This document shows, piece after piece, positions 22,447 through 33,675 of a stretch of 64,000 nt of DNA (position 1 is the first letter of the stretch; each line of letters opens with the position of its first letter). Under the pieces are notes generated by a model, which saw only the letters and a list, made by a program, of their open reading frames with translations, ran no database searches and was not told the origin of the DNA. The stretch comes from Roridomyces roridus (lineage: Eukaryota > Basidiomycota > Agaricomycetes > Agaricales > Mycenaceae): assembly GCA_029378245.1 (NCBI GenBank), contig JARKIF010000017.1, forward strand, positions 682,001 through 746,000, written 5' to 3'. Made by a program: the position numbers and the translations under genes.

Positions 22447-23758
22447 CTAAAGCTTCCCTTGACTCTTTTCATCCGCGAACACGGGATAATCAGTATACCC
22501 CTCCGGCTCTAAACTCCCCGGCCTGTAGAACTTCTTCCTATTATACGGCGCGAGAGGGAGGTCGTTCTTCAATCGGTCCGGGAGGTCAGGCTACCAGCGA
22601 GCGAGTCAATCATGGTGAAACAAGAGATATGAGAGGGAGGGAACGTACATTCGATATAAACCGCCTGCCGAACGCAACCAAATCCCCGTTTTTATCGGCA
22701 TCCGCAATGGCTTGTGCGCGGGTGTAACCCCCAGCGGAAATGTACCTCCTCTCCTCGCCCTCATTCTGCCTCGACTTCCAGACCTCTCTGAGGAAGTCAT
22801 TCCCCCATCCCTCGGGGACGACCTCGCGCGTCTCGCTCCCGTCGATACGTGGCTCGACGACGTGAATATACGCCAGCGTAGGGTGCCGTTGTGCGAGTTG
22901 CGTTGCGAGATATGTGAAGGTGGGTTTGGGATCGGGCATTAACATGTCTTTTGACCGTCAATAACACACACGGCAGAAGCAGGGACGACGTACCCTGAAC
23001 ATTCCCCCACGGACTCACGCGGATACCCACCTTCCTCGGACCAACCGCCTTGACGACCGCATCGACGATATCCAACGAAAATCTGCACCGATTTTCGACA
23101 GAGCCGCCGTAGGCATCAGTCCGAACGTTACTCACACTCTGCAAGAATTGGTCTGGCAAGTACCCATTCGCAGAGTGGATTTCAACGCCATCGAACCCAG
23201 CTTGGTGCACAGCGTTGGCAGCAGCGGTCGCGTACAGTTGGATGTACTCTTGTATCTCCTCGAGCGTGAGAGCACGGGGCGCGGGGTCGCTGGCGGGGCG
23301 CTCGCGAAGGGGAATGTCCGAGGCGGAGACGTAGGAGAAGTTGGGATTCTCGGCGTACAGATCCTTTGGCCGTACAGCGCGGCCCAGAGCCCAGAGTTGC
23401 ATGTAGATGAAAGAGCCGCGAGCGTGTACTGCTTGCGTGACCTGCAGTCCCACCCCATTAGATCGTTTTCTGAGTAGCAGTTGTGTTGCCCACGCACCTC
23501 TTTCCATGCAGCGATCTGCTCTGCAGACCAAATACCCGGCGCGTTGTGATAGCCTCCCGCCTTTTGCGCGATGAAGGTCGCTTCGGAGATGATAAGGGTG
23601 CCAGGGATGCTGGCGCGCTGGGCGTAGTAGTCCTGGACGTGTGGGAGGGGGACGTGTTCTTTCGTGGCGCGGAAGCGCGTCAGTGGGGCCATCACGACGC
23701 GGTGCGCGAGTTTGAGGTTGCCCAGGCGGATGGGCGAGAATAGAGCAGACTCGGCCAT
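22447..23758 (-). CDS. Old Yellow Enzyme-type NADH:flavin oxidoreductase
   Basis: This is an FMN-dependent ene-reductase that reduces activated C=C bonds with NAD(P)H. The start ATG at 23758 gives MAESALFSPIRLGNLKLAHR, and the four exons join in phase. Exon 1 has VVMAPLTRFRA and GTLIISEATFIAQKAGG. Exon 2 has GSFIYMQLWALGRA, QEYIQLYATAAANAVHQAGF, GVEIHSANGYLPDQFL (the substrate-binding His/Asn pair and catalytic Tyr) and GGSVENRCRF. Exon 3 has LAYIHVVEPR, ISAGGYT and GDLVAFGRRFISN. Exon 4 has LPLAPYNRKKFYRPG and ends QGKL, TAG at 22449-22447. The introns are GTGCGT...CAG after AWKE, GTACGT...AAAAG after NVQ, and GTACGT...GGTAG after FISN. The length of about 370 residues fits the family. The frame is intact. 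Confidence 0.9.
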
Positions 23759-23769
23759 GGTGGTGGATG

Positions 23770-26230
23770 ACAAGAGAGGTACCGGCGATATGTCAGCCTG
23801 GTCACCGTGTGCACGTGCCGGATCGGCGGAGATGTTAATCAGCTCTCACGGTTCAGTTGCTTTTCAACCGAGTTGGACTGTGACAATTCATGAACAGAGC
23901 TCGCTGGTCTTGAATTCAATTCGAATTGCGAACTCGTGGAGAAATTCTGGCGAGGAAGGGGAGAAAAAGAGAGACTCAAGACCTGCCGATCACGCGACCC
24001 CGAATCGAACGGAGACCGTCTGCGAAAACCAGTCGATACGGCACAAAAATTGGCAGAAACACACCCTGTGCTATCGCGTGTTCGTGATATATCTACTGCG
24101 GGCCCACATATCTGCGTCAACCTCGGCAATATGAGGGTGAGGAAGTTCCAGATTCAAGCATCAATATTCCTCCACTACGTTCGATTCAACGCCAGGCGAC
24201 CGAACCCGGCGGGACTGAGCCATGCATGGCAATTTCAGAATGTGGCCAAGTCCACAACAAGTGGACGTATGCAAGGCTCAAGCAGGTACCAATCGAGGCT
24301 TGATCGAAAGCCCTTAGAGCTGCTCCAGACTGTACCATCACCTCCGTTCAAACCGGACTCGTGGTATAGCTCATTACGTCTGTGGCGGAATTCTTTTCGT
24401 CTGGGCTGCATTGTTATTATAACGGTCTCTCCCGCGTGCCAACGCTGGCTGCTCGGCGAGCTGGTTTATATACCGCCACTTTGACTCACTCTTTTGAATC
24501 GAGGAAATCCTACATTGCATCGCGTGCCAGCCACCGCCAAGCGTATGACATTCATTGCATCTCCTACCAAAATCAGTACACCCAGAAGCAGAAGTGCATC
24601 TGCTGAATGTCGAGCGCCGCGAATTGTTAGCAAATTGTTAGAGTATTCGAGCTCGGTTCGAATCCGAGCAGGGTGGTACCGGGGTTGTTCCTGTATTTTT
24701 TGTGCTGAAGTGATAATCAGAATCCTGTCCAATACGCAACTTTTGAACCAAATAACGGACGGTCGATGCTACCCCGGAGGCTCATCGGCAAGGCCTGGGA
24801 TCGGCTTTTCTCACGTCGAGGTTGGTGTCAAAGGAAATCCCATTGGCAAGTAAGTAGGCGCCAGCAGTGCAGTTCATTCACCGAGGATCCGAAAAGAAAT
24901 AACAGCATACGACTGCGTGTATCTATGATTATCGTATAAGTATCCTGTGACCCTGGGTATACGATTCCTGAAGGAAGGTTTCAACAAGGTCTCTCTGTTC
25001 GATTCGGAGTACTTACTTGGCTGGGGGGTTGTAAACAAAGTACTTTTTTTTTGCTCAGCTAGATGCTTGTTGTCGCATGAGATCCAACAGTTTCATATGG
25101 AACTTGAGCTTGAATGGCGGATCAAATCCACATGGTTGGTTCAGTCGGTCTCCAACTATATGAGTTCCATCTAAGCCTAATTCTCCCGTCCCGCACCTAC
25201 GTCTGAAAAGAGTTAGCCAAAATCAGAGTGAGCAAGCCCCGATTCCGAAATCCATCAAGAGCCTGATTTCTTCTCTGGCTTTCCTTACATCCGCTGTACC
25301 TCGGAGTCGGGTAATGGCCGCCGCAACTTGTTTTTTGTTTCCTCTCTGTTTCCATTCTTGGGGAAAGTATGTCAGCCATGCGACATCTCCAAGTCTGCCT
25401 TTGAATGGCCATGGGTAGCCGTGGCGGCGAGACGAAGTACAACTTGCAGGCATTCCAAAGGCGGGCCCGCATGGTGAGTACTCAGTACTCCGCAGCCAGG
25501 GGGGGCACGATGGCTCAAACGACGTCTCCGTTCGATTCGGAATGCTGGAATGTTGAACACCTCCGATTCCTTGTTTTTTTCTTCTTTCAGATCACAGGTG
25601 TTCCACAGGTGTTACGGACGCTCTCGGAACAAAATACAAAGCTAATGGATAGGGCATGCGCACTGGGGAGGGATTCCCGAGGACAGTGAGGACAAAAACG
25701 GCGCCGCGACCGGATCACTGGTGGCATCACGATCATACCGGATGCAATATCTTTTTCAAATCTTTTTTGCTTGTCTCTCATCGTACTGACGCTACTTGCC
25801 TCACTCCGACCACACATTTGGAGTGGCCGCGGAATCGGAGTTCTTGGTATTCATGACAGTTTCATACCACTCTCGTTTTCGGTGACATGCATGCACGGCC
25901 TCAGTGAATCAGTGTCGGTCTGCCCTGCAACCCTGCTGCGGGCTGGCCCTCTTTACGACTCACCCTGACCGGCGACTTATATCCAACCCTCAATTTCAGT
26001 CTTCTCGCTTCACGATGGGCGGCCCCGACGATCGGAAACGGCGATCTCGACTGCGGCCTAGCCCGTATCTTTGATTGTTTTGGGCGGCTCTTCCGATTCC
26101 CGAATTCGACATCTCTCGCGCTGTGTGCCCTTGGGGGTGTTGCCATGACCATGGGATGGACTTCCGCGCTCAAAACACCGCCAGCCGTCAAGGTCCACAC
26201 AGCATTTACTCATCGACCATCCCGTTGATG
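23770..26230. other. Long intergenic region with tRNA-like relics
   Basis: No gene is recognised. A strong T-arm hairpin (GCTCGG, TTCGAAT, CCGAGC) lies at 24651-24669. Box B-like GTTCGATTC motifs recur near 24178, 24998 and 25528 and as the complement near 24002. All look like SINE fragments. Short open frames show no known motif. Confidence 0.3.
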
Positions 26231-26246
26231 GGCACCCGCTGTCGAA

Positions 26247-26253
26247 TATAAAA
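26247..26253 (+). promoter_or_regulatory. TATA box of sedolisin 1
   Basis: TATAAAA lies 28-34 bases before the ATG at 26281. A TATATAAA at the same distance precedes the paralogous sedolisin at 43522, which supports the assignment. Confidence 0.6.
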
Positions 26254-26280
26254 TGGCTCGAAATGTGAGCCCGAGGCCAC

Positions 26281-28371
26281 ATGTCATTCTTCAAATTCCT
26301 TCCTCTTCTCACCCTCGCTGCTTTCGCTTCAGCAGGCTCTTTCACTCTTCATGACGATCGCGCAGCTGCTCCTGCTGGGTTCATCCATGAAGGCGCAGCT
26401 CCGGACGGCGATCAGCTCACTTTGCGGTTCGCTTTGGCCGGGAATAATGTGTCGGGGCTGCACGGTACTTTGACGGCGATCTCGACTCCGGGACATCCGG
26501 CGTTCAGGCGGTGGCTCTCGTCGGACGAGGTACGTGGCCCTGTTTTTCTATGCTGGATTGAGATGAGAATCTTGAATAGGTTAAAGGATTTGTCGAGCCG
26601 TCGTCCGAGACGCTGGCCGCGTTCCATACGTTCGCCTCTGCGAACGGACTGAGGGCAACGTCGACTTCGCCACACGGCGACTGGGTTTCCGTCAACATGT
26701 CCGTGTCACAGGCCAACACCCTCTTTCGTGCGCAATACCAGAAGTTTTCCCATGCCTCCCTTGCCAAGCCAGTAACTCGCACGCTTTCAATTTCCCTCCC
26801 ATCAGAGCTCGTCGGGCACGTCGAGGCGATCCATCCAAGCACGGACTTCTTCACCCCTCGACAATCTCACGTCGTTCATTCTACGTCCGGTCTTCGCCGG
26901 AGAGAACAACAATCATATACGTCCTGCAACACAAGCCTTCCTAGCGGCGAGATGACACCCAACTGCCTTCACGCGCTGTATGGCATCCCGTTGACGCCAC
27001 CTGAGCCACGCACGGACAACCATATCCTCGTGACCGGCTATGAAGGCCGAGCTCCCTCCAGAGAGTCGCTTTCCGTGCGTTCATTGATTCTGCATTTCGT
27101 CCAATCCTAATCATTTTACAGGAATTTCTCAACGAGTTCCGTCCTGACATGTCCAACCACACGGGCTTCAACTTGATCAGAATAGACAACTCGAGCTTCG
27201 TCGGCAACGCGTCTCAGCTGGATGATATTGAGTTGGAGACGGATGTTGATATACAATATACAGTCGGTGAGTTTCGGAGTCTCTTTTCTTTTGGTGTGAA
27301 GCTCACAGAAATCCAGGAATTGCGACTGGAATTCCTATAGACTTTTTGTCTGTCGGTGGAGATGCATCTGCTGCCTCGAGCGCCACGTCGTTTATTGACA
27401 CGATCTCGTTCGTGGCGAGCGCTGAGAATCCGCCGTCGATTGTCACTAGTTCGTATGGGTTCACGGAGTCGGATGTGGGTGTTGCTCTTGCGACGTGAGT
27501 GCTTTGGTCTCGCTCGTGCATTGACTTGAATTTGAACTTGGTGACAGGAAGTTGTGTAACGGATACGCCAGTCTGGGTGCGCGGGGCGTCTCGGTCCTCT
27601 TTTCTTCGGGTGATGTCGGTGTTCTTCCTTCTGCTCGAAATAAGCGAGTACTCATGTGGATCCCCCAGGGCGGCGTCCGCGGAAATCACGACGATCTCTC
27701 GCAGTGCAACTTGACTACCTTCATTCCCGTACGTCCTATTCACTCACTCACCTTGAACCTCCGTCACTGACGATAAACGCGCCAGGTCTTCCCTGCTTCC
27801 TGTCCCTGGGTAACAACCGTAGGCGGTACTCAAGGCTTCAAACCCGAAATCGCAGTCAATCTCACAAGCGGCGGTTTCTCCAACTTCTTCCCCCGGCCTT
27901 CATACCAAGAACACGAAGTCTCGAGTTTCCTCAAGACGATACCCGAGGACTTTCCCGGTGTATTCAACACCAGCGGGCGCGGGTACCCTGACGTAGCGCT
28001 CCAGGCGAACAACTACGCATTCGTGTCGCAGGGAATCCACAACAAGGTCGGTGGTACGAGTCTCGCTACGCCGACGTTCGCGTCGATCATTGCGTTGATC
28101 AACGATCGACTGCTCTGTGCTGGGGAGCAGAGGTTGGGGTTCCTCAATCCGTGGCTGTACCAGCACAAGTCGGCGTTTACGGATATCACTGAGGGGCATA
28201 ACTCGGGCTTTGTTTGCCCTGCATCGTCGGTTGCGTTTGATGGGACGGAAGGATGGGATGCGCTTAGTGAGTGTTTTGATTCTGGAACTGTAGTTTACTG
28301 ATTCGTGCGTAGCGGGAGTTGGTAGTCCGGTGTTTAGTAGACTGCTCCACGCTGCTTTCGCGCGGTACTGA
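26281..28371 (+). CDS. Sedolisin-type (S53) tripeptidyl peptidase 1, secreted
   Basis: This is a secreted acidic serine-carboxyl peptidase that releases tripeptides from protein. It opens MSFFKFLPLLTLAAFASAGS (signal peptide), then a Pro-kumamolisin propeptide (GDQLTLRFALAGNNVSGL, RRWLSSDEV). After several short introns come MTPNCLHALYGIP and the catalytic Glu/Asp pair in ELETDVDIQYTVG. LYSV-like FLSVGG, SSGD with the oxyanion Asp, FPASCPWVTTVGGTQG, GRGYPDVALQA and the Ser loop GGTSLATPTFASIIALINDR follow. The Ca2+ site is DITEGHNSGF and GWDAL, then TGVGSPVFSRLLHAAFARY and TGA at 28369. One intron after SSGD uses a GTCGGT donor; the paralogue has GTAAGT there. Several NxS/T sequons fit secretion. 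The frame is intact. Confidence 0.88.
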
Positions 28372-28845
28372 TGCTTTTAGCTTTATTTATTTCAATGAAT
28401 CAGAGGAACTTACCTGAAGGCCAACAATGTCGAATAAACTCGTTGGTCTCCTCCCTATCCAAAACAGCAATATCCAACCCTTTTCTTCTTTCAAAAACCG
28501 AATGAAATCATGGGCAGACCCATGCGCACCGTGCTCTTTGATTTTCTTTCAACGCTCTGTCAATATATTGCAAATTATATTGAATAAGTACAGCCGCCGA
28601 TGGACGGGTAGAGCCGCGGTAGCACTGCTACGAATTCGGGGGACATCTTTCGTTCATCCGTCAAGAACCCTTCTCTGTGGACGTTGGCACGGAGTAGAGG
28701 CGAATCTACGGGGGACATCGCCTGGAACGATGTGTCTTATGTATGTGTCGCCCAGGTCCACCCCAACGCTACCCTCGTCTGTATCAGTCAGAGCCATCCT
28801 GGTTGTGCGCTTGGAACAATGCCTACGTTGGTCAAGTCGCCAGAA
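28372..28845. other. Intergenic region between sedolisin 1 and the kinase-like pseudogene
   Basis: Nothing is recognised. The two loci converge here, so it holds their 3' ends. Confidence 0.4.
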
Positions 28846-29062
28846 CAAGTCAGGATAACTCACCGGGATCAACCAAGGCTTCCTGGGCGTCACAGAGGTA
28901 GAATAAGGGGCATCGGAGGTGTTTCGCGAGGTCCTGACTGTCGGGATCAAAGCCCTTCACTGCATGGAACTGTCTTAGTCCTTCGTAGACGCTGGTATCC
29001 CAAGAATATCCCCGGACATCCGTCCTCAACTGGATGGTTGGGAATCCTAGGTCTATGGCATT

Positions 29063-30356
29063 CACTGCGTTCAGAGGTCTTGTCGGCAACTTGGCTCTGA
29101 CATGGCCGATGCGTGGCCGACATTAGCCGAGCCATGGGAACAGTGCTGCAAAAGTACATAATGTCCCGGAACATCGCTTTCCGGTACCCGAGATCGTCGT
29201 CTTGTCCCTCGTTTTCGTCCTCCTGTACAGACTTTATCTGGCACATCCCCCTGACCATCGGCACGGCCAATATTGTATATTTGAGTTCCCCAGAGTCGTT
29301 GGAGCTCGTGAAAAATGAAAAATGCGCTGATTGCAATCTTCCAACTGATTCGGCGAGAAAGTGACATCAAAGCTGAGATCAAATCATCATGATCCTTGCA
29401 GCGATGTCGACTTGTTGGTCGTCTACCGATGCAACTCCAATTTCTTTTCATTTCTGTTGGAGGTGGCCATTCCGCAGGCAGCCTATGGCATTTGGCTGGC
29501 ATCAAACTGCGAATTGAGACGGATATCATTTTCCGACGAATCAACCATCTCAGTGTAAGTATTCTCGAATCTCCGCAACGTATGAGGCCCGAGGGTGTGC
29601 CCGCAGGTGCTCAGAAGTCCATAATGTTCAAATTTTCAATTTGGCTCCTATCACTTCTGCTACTGTTACATGAGCAGTTGAGATATGGGTGTGGCATTGC
29701 GACAGTGTTCAACTCAATCAAAATCTCTGATCTGATTTGAGCCCTACAAGAAATCATCGAAATAAGGACCTGAAAGTGCACACAACACCTTCGGCATAAT
29801 TTTCCTGAGTAGCCTACATATAGAGGACCATTTTATTCTGCTGGAGCACAGGCTGCCGATGTGCTGTTCATGAGATATTTAGACTGTGTACAGGAACGCC
29901 ATATCAACTGTACATCAAATCATTGTCGGCTGGACAGATACCTGATGTGATCGGTAGCGGAAGATGTTGCCGCGTGTACCAGATATCTTTATCAGATGGG
30001 CATGATGGTCCTATCAAATGGACCGGAACATCATCTCCCGTACAGGAAGGACATCTCCGTGGACATTTAAGGTACACGCGAGACATCAAACATGCACAGC
30101 ATTGCCGACATGGGCCGACTCAATGCCTGACAGCTGGAACTCGGGAGCAAAAACACTTCCCACGTCAGCTGTTGCCAACGATTTCAGAAGATTTTTGGCT
30201 CCTCGGGGTTGCCCCTACTCCCTCTTGCCCTTGTGCTACATAAAAGATGTGTTAACATGCATTAGCCAAGGCTAAAGACAGGCCGACATAATGTGGCTCG
30301 ACACATGTTGGGCAAGCCTGCGCCGACATGTGCCGACAAGACCTCTGAACGCAGTG
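29063..30356. mobile_element. CACTA-like non-autonomous transposon, 1294 bp
   Basis: Perfect 26-bp inverted repeats start CACTGCGTTCAGAGGTCTTG at both ends. The flanks are 3-bp duplications ATT (29060-29062, 30357-30359). CACTR termini with 3-bp duplications define the CACTA/EnSpm group. Subterminal copies of GCCGACAT and its complement crowd both ends, as expected for transposase binding. No transposase ORF is present. Confidence 0.85.
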
Positions 30357-31127
30357 ATTCTCTTCGGTCAGCGGGTGAGTTCCAATCGGGTCCATTGACC
30401 AAAACCAGGGGTAGTCGGGCCAACAACAGGAAGTCGGACCTGTCCTGAGATCCTGAGGAGGACAAACGAACAAGTATCCGTCGGGAGAATCCACTGTCGT
30501 GGGCAACGAAACCTCCAGAAGGAATGTCGCATGTTCCACAAATACTGGATAGCGAAGTCAGTTCCAATCTCAGCCGGGTAGGACCAGGTCTTTTACCGTA
30601 TCGGTTGTGCTCAGAAGTTACATGCAAGCTATTGAAGACGTAGTTGGCTTGCGGCAACCAGGAATTGCTTGTGTCGATATAAATTTCAATAGTTGCTTCG
30701 TACACCTCGTTTGATACAAACCTTTGCAACACAATCCTATCAGTCACAATGAAAATGAGACCAGGTAGACAATCGCACCGAGTCCAGCCATTAGGCATGA
30801 TGTAATGCGGGGGGTGGGAGTGCCATCTGTCGACTGGCGAGACAACTTCGACGGTGGCCGTGCGGGCAACCTGGACAGAGTCCTCAAATTGAGTGCGCCG
30901 GGCACAATGTGTCAGACTACCGAGGGTCACTTCGATCCTCGGAAAGCTGCCAAGTAAGACCGGCTCACTGAGCTGGTAGAAGCAACTTTGATGATACAGA
31001 TCCACGTTCAACATCTTCATAGCGTCAGTTTCAGAAGCAGGCACGTCCAATAGCCGCGCCGACTCTCTGGGAAACTGCGGACCGAGAGACAAATACAATC
31101 GGCGGATCCCATCGGTCTTTACAAGCT

Positions 31128-33423
31128 TAGACCAGAGCCTGGTCTGTCTATGAGTGTCGATAGACAGACCAGTCGATCTCGGTAATGTTTCATAGGACGC
31201 GCCGATTGCCTAATTTGGCGAATTCACGTGATCTGCACCGCCGTGGCTCTTTCTCTCCCTCCCTTCGCTCCAACTCGTCCTGGGACCACACTGCCCGTTT
31301 TAGAGCCCTCGAAAATGATGCCCTTTCACCCCAAGATACCTGGAGGCCACATCATCCAGCCACCTACGGGCCAAATGAAGCGGTCGTAGCTCAATGAGTC
31401 TCAATCATAAGTCCAAGATGATTCGTGACGCACGGTGCCCTACGAAGGGACGGGGTATACCTGCACCTGTGCGATGCAAGGGAGGAGGTCAGACTGGGGT
31501 CCATATCCAGGTGCGCCGCTGTCTGACTCCGTTGACTCCCCGATGACGCTGATAACCAGTGCTGCACTCCGCCTCGCCCTAGTCTCTCGTAGACAGACGC
31601 AATAACATTGTGATCTCGTACCTCGATCATGTTAGAGTCTGTTGCTAAGCGCGGGGGTCCGATCGGGGTATTGAGTTATTACCAATCTTTTCGTGGCTGT
31701 GCCAGACACCATCCCATCTTCCTCGCTCGCCACGCGTTTTCTCCGCCTCTGCCCCTTCCCTGGCCTCAAAACTTGACCAGCGCACGGCCCCATATCTCAA
31801 AAATACAATCCGACCAAAATCAATGCCGTCGAACGAATAGAGATACGTCATCGCCGCCTCCCTTCCGTCGCTCGCTGGCAACGCGCTGCCTCATTGCCAA
31901 CCATCCCTCTGTGGCTCAAAGTCCACCAACATGCAGTATCGACTGCTCAATATCGATTCCACCCGATACCAAGCCCCAGCTCCGCTGAAAAACACTCCAA
32001 ATACTGGCCGCACGCCCAACTCCCACTCGACTGGTGCTCGAGTGTCAAGCCCCTGCGACTAGGCCTGCCACGCAACACGGGATGAGACACAATGTGGGGA
32101 TGGGTGTCACGGTGAGCGGGCTCGGTGCTCCCGAGCCGCTCACAATGAGGTGCGTCACAGTCTGGCTTCTCTTTGCTTTCCTTGCTCATTCTCCTTTCCA
32201 GACTCTTGCGCTCCCACTCAAGGCCACTTAAACCATGTCCTCCCACAGTCCACTCACCTCTACGCCCTCTCTGCCGCATACCGCATAACTATTAACATCC
32301 GATTTGTCTTTGTCCTTCCGCCGCCGGCGCGCCAGGCGGCCTAGAACTTGGCCATTTTGGATGTCCTCGGCTCACGCAGCCGTGGTCAGCGCATCCGCGG
32401 CTCACATCGAGGCGACGCTTGCGCCGACCCTCGCCGCGTGGCTTATATACATGCGTCGGGCGGCAGCGTGGGTTGGGCAAGCTGGCCTGCTCACAAGTAC
32501 AGCCTATGCCTTCATCCTCTTCCGTTTGCTTCTTAGGCAATGTATTGTACATATTAAATGCATTCTTTGGGTTCTAAAAGGTCGTACACAATTTTTTGAG
32601 TCCACGGAAAAAAGGAAAACAGGGCCGAGACTCGAACGCGCGCGCGATAAACGAGTCCCGTGATACACAGCCACCAAAAGATTGGTAATAACTCGATACC
32701 CTGAACGGACCCCCGCGCTCCGATCAGGACTAGCCTCGCCCACGCCCACACATTCCCTCCTTCTCCTTCTCATCCTCCACGCCTTTTTTTCACCGCTAGC
32801 GACGTTTCTATCCCTCTGAATCCGAGCTCCTACCGACCCGAATCGACACCGCATTACCAGAGACGAGCCGCCTACGCGCGCCCATATCGTGGCATGGGAC
32901 GCATCGGAATGAGACCCAGCACACCCATCCCTGCTCCCCGACCTGCTCTCCTTCAGTTCCCATCAACGCTGCGTGCCAGGATATCGCTGCCGGTTTACCA
33001 CTATGTGTGCTTCTCTTAAGGGCGGAGGCTTTGTGTTACGGGAAGACGGTTCTGTTTGGGATGGAGAGGTGGTACTTGTTGTACTGGACATGCCTTTCAC
33101 TCAGAGAGGGTGTTTTTTAGGCCGCCGGCTCTGTGTGGACGGCTCCGTCGACGTGTCGCAGTCAGATCGTTCGTTACCAAACTCCATACCCATTTATAAT
33201 GTGATTTTTCGAGCACCATCCAATGTACATAGACTGTAAAAACACTTTTCTCCTCGGAAGTTGTCGTCTGGAGGCTGCAGTGAGCTGAGGAACGAGAGGG
33301 AACGGGAGAGCTCGCAGATCACGTGAATTCGCCAAATTAGGAAATCGGCGCGTCCTATGAAAGATCCCCGAGATCGACCAGTCTGTCTATCGACACTCAT
33401 AGACAGACTGGTTACGAGTCTAT
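31128..33423. mobile_element. hAT-like non-autonomous element, 2.3 kb
   Basis: The ends are diverged inverted repeats of about 115 bp starting TAGACCAGAGCCTGGTCTG (left) and, read inward from the right, ATAGACTCGTAACCAGTCTG. They include an internal hairpin CAGTCTGTCTAT...ATAGACAGACTG and the shared block GAATTCGCCAAATTAGG. An 8-bp duplication TACAAGCT flanks it (31120-31127, 33424-33431). The interior has no transposase; a frame at 32304-32663 is unrecognised. A tRNA-like box B (GCGTTCGAGTC on the minus strand, near 32630) may be a nested SINE. Confidence 0.8.
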
Positions 33424-33642
33424 TACAAGCTCAACACAGAGTCGACCGGTTGAGCGCCGAATCCAACGTGTTTCTTCTTCAGGTGCATGCCACTAACGAA
33501 TGAAAGTTCATATTCGCCGGTATGTAATTACCGCGTTGCTCACCGGAGGGACTGTCTCTGGGAATGTATCTGCGAGGTATTCACGAAAACTCTGGGACCG
33601 GGAACAGGTGTGTTGAGAGCCTGAGCAGTATTGAATGCCCGC

Positions 33643-33644
<2 letters not shown>

Positions 33645-33675
<31 letters not shown>

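Noticed and set aside
33645..33674. Poly(T) run as a sequencing artefact or terminator
   Set aside because: The AATAAA signal next to it and matching 10-bp duplications 1.8 kb apart support a retrotransposon tail.
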